This document shows, in pieces, positions 1 through 6,456 of a stretch of DNA of 12,648 bases. Origin of the DNA: Acidobacteriota bacterium. GTDB taxonomy: Bacteria > Acidobacteriota > Vicinamibacteria > Vicinamibacterales > Vicinamibacteraceae. The translations under genes were made by a program, and so were the position numbers. The notes beneath the pieces are model-generated. The model searched no databases, was not told the DNA's origin, and saw only the letters and a list, made by a program, of their open reading frames with translations. Within the stretch, counting starts at the first letter, position 1. The number at the start of each line of letters is the position of its first letter. The DNA is taken from positions 1-12,648 of the forward strand of contig JAEYZV010000540.1 in assembly GCA_023427865.1 (NCBI GenBank), written 5' to 3'.

Positions 1-335
1 GCGACCTCGTTCACGTGCGCATCGAGGATGTCGAGGCGGCGGTGCACGAGCGCCAGCTGCTCGCGGGTTGGCGACAACTCACGCAGCACACTCACTTCAC
101 GCCAGCGCAGCTGTAGCTCCCTGTCGATCGACAGCAGGCGTTGTGAGAGCTGCTGCCCCGCCTCGAGGTCCGACAGCGCCACGGTGGTCCGCTGGCGTGC
201 CAGCACCGACAGCACACTGGTGGCGGCCATCAGCACCAACAGGGCGGCGACGCTCATCGCCAGCGTCCTGCGCACGGTCATACGAGAGGAAATCGGCGTT
301 GGGCGCGATGACGTGAAACGGTGCGCGGCTCGCAT
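1..335 (-). CDS. N-terminal part of a membrane-anchored sensor-like protein (runs off the left edge)
   Basis: An open minus-strand frame starts at ATG 335-333 and continues through base 1, giving about 111 residues of an incomplete protein. Reading inward there is a short basic cytoplasmic N-terminus, one hydrophobic segment at about residues 25-45 (LAMSVAALLVLMAATSVLSV), then a charged, heptad-like helical region rich in Leu, Arg, Gln and Glu that looks periplasmic. One N-terminal anchor followed by a helical bundle is typical of histidine kinases, diguanylate cyclases and chemoreceptors with CHASE3 or 4HB-type sensor domains. The catalytic part lies outside the window, so the output is unknown. 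The 335 start is preferred because AAGAAGG lies 6 nt upstream; the internal ATG at 281 has no Shine-Dalgarno match. The gene is divergent from the PEP-CTERM gene at 738. Its reality as a gene is fairly sure, its class is not. Confidence 0.68.
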   Translation of the reverse strand, partial: MRAAHRFTSSRPTPISSRMTVRRTLAMSVAALLVLMAATSVLSVLARQRTTVALSDLEAGQQLSQRLLSIDRELQLRWREVSVLRELSPTREQLALVHRRLDILDAHVNEV

Positions 336-601
336 ACGCAACCTTCTTTTGAACCATCCGAGCGGAGTGGGCAGGCAGAGCCGAGACGTGGGCAGGAGGC
401 CAGGCGGTAGGGGCGTGTTCGCCTGACGCGTCGTGCGCGTTTGACGAGCAGAGAGCTGCAGATTCCGGAAGGCGCGCGTCGATCGTTTGCCCATGTTTTT
501 TCGGGGCCAAGCGTACGTCCCCGGCGCAATGCTCGAGTCGGCTTGTCAACGTGCAGGACGACTTTGGTTGCTGCGCCAGTTGACTCGCACCTCGCCGTTT
601 G

Positions 602-625
602 ACGTGAAAGTATTTTCTTTCGCGT
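602..625. promoter_or_regulatory. AT-rich dyad, possible activator site
   Basis: The arms ACGTGAAAG (602-610) and CTTTCGCGT (617-625) are inverted around TATTTT, with 8 of 9 positions complementary. It sits about 20 bp upstream of the sigma-54-type element at 645-660, in a locally AT-rich patch. A bound activator such as an enhancer-binding protein is one reading; that is inference, and enhancer sites for sigma-54 promoters usually lie further upstream. Confidence 0.35.
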
Positions 626-644
626 ATCCAGCGGCACGCGCGCG

Positions 645-660
645 AGGCGCGGGAGTTGCA
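645..660 (+). promoter_or_regulatory. Sigma-54 (-24/-12) promoter of the PEP-CTERM gene
   Basis: The sequence AGGCGCGGGAGTTGCA matches the RpoN consensus TGGCACG-N4-TTGCA at all but two defined positions. It has the invariant GG and GC with 10 nt between them (GG 646-647, GC 658-659). The predicted transcription start is near 671, about 67 nt before the ATG at 738. In some PEP-CTERM/exosortase bacteria, surface-protein genes are known to be controlled by RpoN and the enhancer-binding regulator PrsR, so position and target gene agree with known biology. No transcription data are available here. Confidence 0.55.
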
Positions 661-737
661 GCTCACTGTCGAACCGAATCTACAGGCGGGCAAGCAGCGC
701 GTAGCGTAGGCTCGGGTTCGTTCTGCGGGAGGTCCGA

Positions 738-1646
738 ATGAGAAGAGTCTCGGCAGTGACCACTGCCCTGCATGTGTTGGCCGCACTCGCCATCGGGGCG
801 ACCACGGCAAGCGGGGCGCCCATCATCACCACGTTGACGACCGACCAGGCCGACATCCTGATCCCGGCGGTCCAGGCGAGCAGCAGTGGCCTGAGCAACA
901 TCGGCAACCAGACGTTCGTTGGCGCCGCGAACCAGTCGGGGACCTACACGAACTTCGTGTTGGCGCCCAACTTCGGCTCGACGCCCACGCTCGAGCTGCC
1001 GGACGGCATCCTGCTGACGTCAGGACGGGCCGACCTGCCGTTGACCAACACCGTCAACCAGTTCAACGGAGCGCTCGGTACGCCAGGCGATGCCGATCTC
1101 GGTGCGTTGAGCGCCTCGGCCGGCGGCACCTCCACCACCCACGACGCCAACTACATCAGCTTCACGTTCGAAGTCGCGCCGGACCAGAACGCGGTGCAGG
1201 CGTTCTTCGTGTTCGGCACCGACGAGTTCCCGACGCAGTCGGTCACCGACATCTTCGGCTTCTTCGTGGACGGCGTGAACTACGCGAAGTTCCCGAGCGG
1301 CGAGCTGATCTCCAACACGCCCGGAAACCCGACCAACTTCATCAACAACCCGGTGGCGACCGACGCGTACGACATCGAGTACAACGGGCTCACCCGGGTA
1401 TTCAAGGTCGTCGGCCTGCTCGATTCCGCGCTGACCACGCACACGGTCAAGATCGCCATCGCGGACACGTCCGACACGATCTTCGACAGCGGCGTGTTCA
1501 TCGCCGGGCTCTCGTCCACGTTCGCCGAAGACGATGGCGGCATCGTCGACCCGGAAGAACCGGGAGTCCCCGAACCGGCGAGCCTCACGCTGCTCGGCCT
1601 CGCGATCGCTGGCGGGTGCGTCCGCCTGCGGCGCCGCCAGCGGTAG
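738..1646 (+). CDS. Choice-of-anchor L domain PEP-CTERM surface protein
   Basis: This is a secreted protein of 302 residues predicted to be sorted by an exosortase and displayed or released at the cell surface, often in exopolysaccharide-rich matrix. Residues 1 to about 27 form a signal peptide (MRRVS, then a hydrophobic stretch ending ATTASGA). The middle, roughly 45-245, is a choice-of-anchor L type domain: FVFGTDEF (158-164 core), DIFGFFVDGVNYA (171-183) and EYNGLT (214-219) match its conserved blocks. After an acidic linker (EDDGGIVDPEEPG) comes the sorting signal, with PEP at 278-280, a short hydrophobic helix and a terminal RLRRRQR. GGGAGGT ends 4 nt before the ATG, which fixes the start. 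A sigma-54-type promoter lies upstream and a 16-bp hairpin downstream, so it is probably monocistronic. No exosortase gene is in the window. The ligand or structural role is unknown. Confidence 0.93.
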   Translation: MRRVSAVTTALHVLAALAIGATTASGAPIITTLTTDQADILIPAVQASSSGLSNIGNQTFVGAANQSGTYTNFVLAPNFGSTPTLELPDGILLTSGRADLPLTNTVNQFNGALGTPGDADLGALSASAGGTSTTHDANYISFTFEVAPDQNAVQAFFVFGTDEFPTQSVTDIFGFFVDGVNYAKFPSGELISNTPGNPTNFINNPVATDAYDIEYNGLTRVFKVVGLLDSALTTHTVKIAIADTSDTIFDSGVFIAGLSSTFAEDDGGIVDPEEPGVPEPASLTLLGLAIAGGCVRLRRRQR

Positions 1647-1719
1647 CGACACGACCGTCCTGGAACAGGTGACTGCGGGTCGGCCTGCTCACCCGGACGG
1701 TCGACGCTCGGAGCGGGGC

Positions 1720-1758
1720 AACAGGAGCCCGCCGGTTCATCGCCGGCGGGCTCCTGTT
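1720..1758 (+). terminator. Strong hairpin after the PEP-CTERM gene
   Basis: AACAGGAGCCCGCCGG (1720-1735) and its perfect reverse complement (1743-1758) form a 16-bp stem with a 7-nt loop. It begins 73 bp after the stop codon at 1646. There is no T-run after it, so it is not a textbook intrinsic terminator, but its strength and position favour termination or 3'-end protection. It also insulates the downstream nicotinate phosphoribosyltransferase gene. Confidence 0.6.
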
Positions 1759-1834
1759 CGTTGTCGACACTCCGGGGTCGCCACCGCGGCGCCCTCGCGC
1801 GCGGCTGCCCCTCTGCGCCGGCCCACCTGCGCGG

Positions 1835-1843
1835 TGCTACGAT
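1835..1843 (+). promoter_or_regulatory. Extended -10 promoter of pncB, probably leaderless
   Basis: TGCTACGAT fits the extended -10 pattern TGnTAnnnT, with hexamer TACGAT at 1838-1843. Transcription would start at about 1850-1852, on or next to the GTG start codon at 1852. There is no Shine-Dalgarno sequence before that codon and no good -35 hexamer. This suggests a leaderless or nearly leaderless mRNA. Confidence 0.42.
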
Positions 1844-1851
1844 GCCGCCTC

Positions 1852-3147
1852 GTGTTCGACCTCACGGGACCGATCGTCCGCTCGCGCCTCGAGCCGGACT
1901 TCTACAAGTTCACGATGGGGCAACTCATCTGGCGCAAGTACGGCCAGGTGGACGTCACGTTCTCCTTCCGCAACCGCACGCCTGCCGCACGACTCGGCGA
2001 GGCCATCGACCTCTCGGAGCTGCGCCAGCACCTCGATCACGCGCGCTCGCTGATGTTCACCAACAGCGAGCTCCACTACCTCAGGGGCACCAACGAGTAC
2101 CAGGAACGGATGTTCGACGAGGGCTACCTCGAGTTCCTGCGGACGCTCCGGTTGCCGGACTACCACCTGGCGCGACGCGGCGACGACATCGAACTCGAGT
2201 TCTCGGGTCCCTGGGCGCACGTGACGTACTGGGAGACGATGGCGCTCTCGATCGTCAACGAGACGTACTACCGCACGCTGCTGCGCCGGCTGTCCAGGTT
2301 CGAACGGGAAGCGATCTTCGCGGAGGGCATACGGCGGCTGCGCGCGAAGCTGCTGGTGTTGCGCGAACGGCCCGACGTGGTCTTCTCCGACTTCGGCACC
2401 CGGCGCCGGTTCTCGGGCGCGTGGCAGATCTATGTCGACGAGACGCTGCGCGACGAGCTGAACGACGGGGCCTCCGAAGGGCAGTTCCTGGGCTCGTCCA
2501 ACACGTACGCGGCGATGGTGGCCGGCCTGGTGCCGATGGGCACCGCGGCGCACGAGCTGCCGATGGTGATCGCTGGCGCGCTCGACGCGGGCGATGCCGA
2601 TCCGGACTGGCTGCGCCGCGCGCAGCGGCAGGTGATCGACGACTGGTGGGAGCAGTACGGCTGGGGCCTGTCGATCTTCCTGCCCGACACCTTCGGCAGC
2701 GAGTTCTTCTTCGGCGTGCTGAGCGACGACGACCTGCGACGCTGGAAAGGGTTCCGGTGGGACTCCGGTCCGCTCGACGCATTCGGGGAGCGGGTCATCC
2801 GCGCGTACGAGGAGATCGGCGTCGATCCGCGCGAGAAGATGCTGGTGGCAAGCGATGCGCTCGATCTCCCCGCGATGCTCGATGGTCAGGAACGGTTCGG
2901 CGGGCGCATCCGCGTGAGCCACGGCTGGGGAACGGGGTTGACCAACGACCTCCTGGACAACGCGATGGTCGGCGACCGCTGGTTCGGGCCGATGTCGCTG
3001 GTGTTGAAGCCGACACGGGCCGACGGCCGCGGTCTGGTGAAGCTGTCCGACAATCCCGCCAAGGCGATCGGCGCCCCGGCCGACGTGGCCCGCTACAAGA
3101 GGGCGGCCGGGTACGTCGAACGTGACGCCATCCCGTTGAAGTACTGA
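1852..3147 (+). CDS. pncB: Nicotinate phosphoribosyltransferase
   Basis: This enzyme converts nicotinate, PRPP and ATP to nicotinate mononucleotide in the cytoplasm, the entry step of the Preiss-Handler salvage route to NAD. The 431-residue product matches the E. coli PncB family along its length: LEPDFYKFTMGQ near the N-terminus, FSDFGTRRRFS at 178-188, GSSNTYAAMVAGLVPMGTAAHE ending with His234 (the equivalent of the autophosphorylated active-site His), RWDSGPLDAFGE and LVASDALDL in the phosphoribosyl-binding half, and VKLSDNPAKA near the C-terminus. The GTG at 1852 is chosen because homology begins at once after it and a -10 element ends 9 nt before it; an in-frame GTG at 1834 would add six residues and overlap that promoter. 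No other NAD gene is adjacent, so it appears to be a stand-alone salvage gene. Confidence 0.95.
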   Translation: MFDLTGPIVRSRLEPDFYKFTMGQLIWRKYGQVDVTFSFRNRTPAARLGEAIDLSELRQHLDHARSLMFTNSELHYLRGTNEYQERMFDEGYLEFLRTLRLPDYHLARRGDDIELEFSGPWAHVTYWETMALSIVNETYYRTLLRRLSRFEREAIFAEGIRRLRAKLLVLRERPDVVFSDFGTRRRFSGAWQIYVDETLRDELNDGASEGQFLGSSNTYAAMVAGLVPMGTAAHELPMVIAGALDAGDADPDWLRRAQRQVIDDWWEQYGWGLSIFLPDTFGSEFFFGVLSDDDLRRWKGFRWDSGPLDAFGERVIRAYEEIGVDPREKMLVASDALDLPAMLDGQERFGGRIRVSHGWGTGLTNDLLDNAMVGDRWFGPMSLVLKPTRADGRGLVKLSDNPAKAIGAPADVARYKRAAGYVERDAIPLKY

Positions 3148-3226
3148 CCGGCATCGCCCTGCCCTTCGACAGTTGCCCTAACTCAGCCGTTGGGCACACC
3201 ATGGTCGCCTCGATCACTCGAGTGCG

Positions 3227-3457
3227 ATGGCAAGGCAGACCTCCCGCTCCCGCAACCCTCTCGTCGACACCACTGTCGCCGTGCGGTTCTGGCCGCATGG
3301 CGACCTGTGGAACGGCGCGGCCATCGACCTGCCGATCCTCGTGCGTGGCGTGACGCTCGACGAGGCGCGCGTGAACATGGGGAATGCGCTGGTCCGCCTC
3401 CCGACGGATCCCGCTGACGGGTGTCGCCCGCCCGGCGATTCCTCCGGATTGATGTAG
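3227..3457 (+). CDS. Small HicB-like hypothetical protein
   Basis: This is a 76-residue ORF. Residues about 14-58 (VAVRFWPHGDLW, AAIDLPILVRGVTLDEARVN, MGNAL) resemble the small alpha/beta HicB antitoxin fold, in which a strand with an aromatic/acidic turn precedes G-x-T-L-D-E-A and a helix ending in AL. It has no DNA-binding extension, and no HicA toxin partner is visible on either side, so a toxin-antitoxin role is not supported. The Ser/Pro/Gly-rich tail after residue 60 looks non-homologous. No Shine-Dalgarno sequence is seen at the ATG, so the start is uncertain. In favour of a real gene, its TAG stop (3455-3457) lies in the inverted repeat shared with the convergent dehydrogenase gene. 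It may also be a decayed remnant. Confidence 0.4.
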   Translation: MARQTSRSRNPLVDTTVAVRFWPHGDLWNGAAIDLPILVRGVTLDEARVNMGNALVRLPTDPADGCRPPGDSSGLM

Positions 3458-3489
3458 CTGCCGACGTTCGGGCAATCGGCAGCTACGTC
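3451..3489. terminator. Inverted repeat between convergent genes, carrying both stop codons
   Basis: GATGTAGCTGCCGA (3451-3464) is inverted as TCGGCAGCTACGTC (3476-3489): 13 of 14 positions are complementary and the exception is a G/T pair. The loop is 11 nt. The left arm contains the TAG of the HicB-like ORF and the right arm contains the TAG (as CTA, 3483-3485) of the minus-strand dehydrogenase. It lacks a U-tract in both directions, but position and symmetry suggest a bidirectional terminator. Confidence 0.55.
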
Positions 3490-4229
3490 GTCCAGCCTCC
3501 GTCGATGACGTACACGGCGCCCGTGGTGAACGATGACTCGTCGGAGGCGAGATACACGGCGAGCATCGCGATCTCCTGCGGCGTACCGAGGCGCCCCATC
3601 GGCTGCCGTTTCTGGAAGGCGGCGAGCACCTCACGCTCGTCCTGGCCGTTGGCTGCTGCCTGCGCGCGGATGCGATCCCGCAGCGACGGCGATTCCACGG
3701 TGCCCGGACAGATGGCGTTGCAGCGAACGCCCGAGGCCACGAAATCGGCGGCAATCGACTTCGTCAGGCCGATCACAGCGGCCTTGCTGGCGCCATAGGC
3801 GAAGCGGTTCGGCACGCCGGTGACGCTCGAGGCGACCGACGACATGTTGATGATCGAGCCGCGCCCCCGTGCCAGCATGCCTGGCAGCACGGCGCGCGGC
3901 AGGCGGAACTGCGCCGTCACGTTCACGGCGAAGGCGCGCTCCCAGTCGGCCTCGGCGCAGTCGAGGATGGTGCCGGCGTGTACGATGCCGGCGCAGTTGA
4001 AGAGCACGTCCACGACGCCGAGGCGCGCGACGAATGCCGCGATCGCGTCGCCGTCGGTCACGTCGAGCCGGTGAGTCTCGCTGCCGCCCAATGACGCCAG
4101 CGCCGATTCATCGACATCGGTAGCGATGACGTGCGCGCCCTCCCGGGCGAACGCCTCGGCGCTCGCGCGTCCGATGCCCCGCGCCGCTGCCGTGATGAGC
4201 GCGCGTTTCCCTGCGAGTCGTCCTGCCAC
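3483..4229 (-). CDS. Short-chain dehydrogenase/reductase of the BDH2/DHRS6 type
   Basis: This is a 248-residue cytoplasmic NAD(H)-dependent oxidoreductase with a classical SDR Rossmann fold. The cofactor loop is TAAARGIG (13-20) rather than the usual TGxxxGIG. Asp38 at the end of the second strand favours NAD over NADP. NCAG is at 78-81 and Asn103 is conserved. The catalytic Ser131 lies in INMSSVASS, with Tyr145 and Lys149 in YGASK. The TAAA loop, CPGTVESPSL, KRQPMGRLGTPQEIAM and IDGGW closely match human BDH2 (3-hydroxybutyrate dehydrogenase type 2, also reported as a 4-oxo-L-proline reductase) and bacterial relatives annotated as 2-keto-3-deoxy-L-fuconate dehydrogenases. The Arg before the catalytic Tyr (Arg142), placed like the BDH2 substrate-binding Arg, suggests a carboxylate substrate. 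The GTG at 4229 is chosen because homology begins there and GGAGG lies 3 nt upstream. The substrate cannot be set from the sequence, and no sugar-acid or ketone-body genes are nearby. Confidence 0.92.
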   Translation of the reverse strand: MAGRLAGKRALITAAARGIGRASAEAFAREGAHVIATDVDESALASLGGSETHRLDVTDGDAIAAFVARLGVVDVLFNCAGIVHAGTILDCAEADWERAFAVNVTAQFRLPRAVLPGMLARGRGSIINMSSVASSVTGVPNRFAYGASKAAVIGLTKSIAADFVASGVRCNAICPGTVESPSLRDRIRAQAAANGQDEREVLAAFQKRQPMGRLGTPQEIAMLAVYLASDESSFTTGAVYVIDGGWTT

Positions 4230-4269
4230 GATCCTCCTTCGTCGTGCGCGGGTGACGCCGCGCGGGAGA

Positions 4270-4275
4270 ATTATC
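4270..4275 (-). promoter_or_regulatory. Candidate -10 of the dehydrogenase gene
   Basis: Read on the minus strand, GATAAT matches TATAAT at five of six positions. It would start transcription near 4263, leaving a leader of about 34 nt before the GTG at 4229. No clear -35 hexamer is seen at the right distance. Confidence 0.35.
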
Positions 4276-4329
4276 CATGCACCGCGGCCGGCGGCTCCTG
4301 TCCGGAGGGGGCACGAGCGGCGATGAGCG

Positions 4330-4335
4330 TACGAT
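4330..4335 (+). promoter_or_regulatory. Candidate -10 of the M13 peptidase gene
   Basis: TACGAT, the same hexamer as the proposed pncB -10, lies in the divergent 164-bp spacer. Transcription would start near 4342, about 52 nt before the ATG at 4394. There is no recognisable -35, so the support is weak. Confidence 0.25.
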
Positions 4336-4393
4336 GGAAGCACCTGCGGGCGTCACGCCGCCCCGGAATCTTCTCCAACATCAGGTGATGCGA

Positions 4394-6442
4394 ATGAACC
4401 GTGCCCTTCTGCTGGCCGCGTCGGCCCTGACGCTGTCGGCCTGTACAAGCAACTCCCCCGCACCCTCGGCGCTTGCCGCGGAGCCGCGCCCGGCGCTCGG
4501 CAGCTTCGGCGTGGACACCGCCAACATGGACACGGCGGTGAAGCCCGGCGACGACTTCTTCCGCTACGCCAACGGCAAGTGGCTCGCGACGTTCCAGATG
4601 CCGGCCGACAAGGGCCGCTACGGCTCGTTCGACGCGCTCGGCGAGAAGTCGGAGCGCGACGTGAGGACCGTGCTCGAGGAACTCGCCGCCAGGTCGCCTG
4701 CGCCAGGCACCACGCCGGCCAAGGTCGGCGACATGTACGCGAGCTGGATGGACGAGGCGACGATCGAGTCGCGCGGCGTCTCGCCGCTGAAGCCGTTCCT
4801 CGATCGCATCGACGCCGCCTCCGACACCGGGGACGTGCTCGCCCTCATGGCCACCACGGATTTCGCGGCGCCGTTCAGCGTCGGCATCGAGGCCGACCCG
4901 GCCGATCCGACGCGGTATGCCGTGTGGATCGGACAGGGCGGGCTCGGCATGCCCGATCGTGACTACTACCTGAAGGAGGGTGCCGAGTTCGAGAAGTACC
5001 GCGCCGCCTACCGCGCCTACGTCACGAGGATCTTCGAACTGCTCGGCGACGCCACGCCCGCGGCCTCGGCCGACGAGGTGATCTCGCTCGAGACGAAGAT
5101 CGCCAGGGCTCACTGGTCGCAGGCCGACCTCCGCGACGTGCCCAGGGCAATCAAGGCGCTGCCGTATGCGACGTTCAGGACGTTCGCGCCTGCGGTCGAC
5201 TGGAGCGCGGTGCTCACCGGGCTCGGCCTCCCAGGCTCGCTCGAGACCGTCGTCGCGTACGGCGACACGGCCGTGCGAGACGGCGCCGCGCTCGTTCCGG
5301 GCGAGCCCGTCGCCGTCTGGAAGAAGTACCTCCGGTTCCACGTCGCGTCCGACAACGCGATGCACCTGCCGAGGGCCTTCGACGACGCACATTTCGACTT
5401 CTACAGCAGGACGCTCCGTGGCGTGCAGGCCAAGCGTGACCGCTGGAAGCGCGGGGTCACGCTCCTCGACCAGAACGTGGGCGAGGGCCTCGGCGAAGCG
5501 TACGTCGCGAAGTTCTTCCCGCCCGAGCACAAGGCGAAGATGGACGCGCTCGTCGCCAACCTGCGGACTGCGCTGAAGGGACGCCTCGAGCAGCTGCCGT
5601 GGATGGACGAACCGACGCGGGCCGAGGCGCTGAAGAAGCTGGCGACGTTCGAGCCGCGCGTCGGGTATCCCTCGAAGTGGCGCGACTATTCGGCGCTGCA
5701 GATCGAGAAGGGCAAGCACTTCGAGAACGTGGTCAACGCGCGGCTGTTCGAGTGGAAGCGGCAGGTCTCGCGTCTCGGTGAGCCGGTGGATCGCGAGGAA
5801 TGGGGCATGAACCCGCAGGAGGTCAACGCCTACTACCACCCGCTGATGAACCAGATCACCTTCCCGGCCGCCATCCTGCAGCCGCCGTTCTTCGACGTGA
5901 ACGCCGACCCGGCCGTCAACTACGGCGCCATAGGCGCCGGGATCGGCCCCGAGATCGGCCACGGCTTCGACGATCAGGGGCGGGCGTTCGACGAGGCTGG
6001 GCGTACGCGCAACTGGTGGACGCCGGAGACCGACGCGAAGTTCAAGGCCGCAACCGAGAGGCTCGGCGCCCAGTACGCCAGGTACTGCCCCGTGCCGGAC
6101 GCCTGCATCAACGGCCAGCTGACGATGGGCGAGAACATCGGCGATCTCGGCGGCCTGCCCATGGCGTACACGGCATACAAGCTGTCGCTCGACGGCAAGG
6201 AAGCGCCGGTGATCGACGGCTTCACCGGCGACCAGCGCTTCTTCCTCGCCTGGGCGCAGGTGTGGCGGGCACTGGCGCGCGAGGACGACACGCGTCAGCG
6301 CCTCGTGACCGATCCGCACGCGATGCCCGAGTACCGCACGAACGGCGTGGTACGCAACATGGACGAGTGGTACGCAGCGTTCGACGTGAAGCCCGGAGAC
6401 AAGCTGTACCTGGCGCCCGATCAGCGCGTGAAGATCTGGTGA
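4394..6442 (+). CDS. M13 (neprilysin/PepO) family lipoprotein with a defective zinc motif
   Basis: This is a full-length M13 peptidase-family protein (682 residues) predicted to be a periplasm-facing lipoprotein: a hydrophobic N-terminus ends in LSAC, with the lipidated Cys at 17. The N-terminal domain opens with VKPGDDFFRYANGKW, typical of the family. The C-terminal catalytic domain keeps the substrate-binding NAYYHP (family NAFY), FPAAILQPPFF, GENIGDLGGL with the third zinc ligand Glu580 and Asp584, DPHAMPEYR, and the terminal VKIW. The zinc motif, normally HEIGH, reads PEIGH: codon CCC at 5948-5950 puts Pro519 where the first zinc His belongs. Glu520 and His523 are intact. The preceding residue, usually Val, is Gly516. 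Loss of one zinc ligand should abolish or strongly weaken peptidase activity, so this may be a pseudoenzyme, a young loss-of-function allele or a base error. ATG 4394 is chosen for AGGTGA at the right spacing; ATG 4388 is the alternative. Confidence 0.93.
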   Translation: MNRALLLAASALTLSACTSNSPAPSALAAEPRPALGSFGVDTANMDTAVKPGDDFFRYANGKWLATFQMPADKGRYGSFDALGEKSERDVRTVLEELAARSPAPGTTPAKVGDMYASWMDEATIESRGVSPLKPFLDRIDAASDTGDVLALMATTDFAAPFSVGIEADPADPTRYAVWIGQGGLGMPDRDYYLKEGAEFEKYRAAYRAYVTRIFELLGDATPAASADEVISLETKIARAHWSQADLRDVPRAIKALPYATFRTFAPAVDWSAVLTGLGLPGSLETVVAYGDTAVRDGAALVPGEPVAVWKKYLRFHVASDNAMHLPRAFDDAHFDFYSRTLRGVQAKRDRWKRGVTLLDQNVGEGLGEAYVAKFFPPEHKAKMDALVANLRTALKGRLEQLPWMDEPTRAEALKKLATFEPRVGYPSKWRDYSALQIEKGKHFENVVNARLFEWKRQVSRLGEPVDREEWGMNPQEVNAYYHPLMNQITFPAAILQPPFFDVNADPAVNYGAIGAGIGPEIGHGFDDQGRAFDEAGRTRNWWTPETDAKFKAATERLGAQYARYCPVPDACINGQLTMGENIGDLGGLPMAYTAYKLSLDGKEAPVIDGFTGDQRFFLAWAQVWRALAREDDTRQRLVTDPHAMPEYRTNGVVRNMDEWYAAFDVKPGDKLYLAPDQRVKIW

Positions 6443-6456
6443 TGCGCGACGGATTG

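Larger units (their letters stand above)
336..737. other. Divergent intergenic region, 402 bp
   Basis: This region separates the minus-strand sensor gene from the PEP-CTERM gene. I find no convincing protein in any frame; the frames open here are Arg/Ser-rich artefacts of GC content. What stands out is an AT-rich dyad at 602-625, a sigma-54-type element at 645-660 and the Shine-Dalgarno GGGAGGT at 727-733 for the gene at 738. The stretch 336-600 has no repeat or hairpin I would call. Confidence 0.6.

Noticed and set aside
599..630. A sigma-70 promoter built from TTGACG (599-604) and TATCCA (625-630)
   Set aside because: The 20-bp spacer is too long and the -10 is poor; the sigma-54-type element downstream is the better match.
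97..810. A 237-codon minus-strand frame over the left spacer and the start of the PEP-CTERM gene
   Set aside because: It has no motif, overlaps the supported sensor frame on the same strand, and overlaps the PEP-CTERM signal peptide on the other.
1534..1851. Extension of pncB upstream to the first in-frame start at 1534
   Set aside because: It would overlap the PEP-CTERM tail and the 16-bp hairpin; the added residues are Ser/Arg/Pro-rich and not homologous to the family.
3177..3196. TGCCC/GGGCA hairpin after pncB as its terminator
   Set aside because: Only five base pairs around a long loop and no T-run; not distinguishable from chance.
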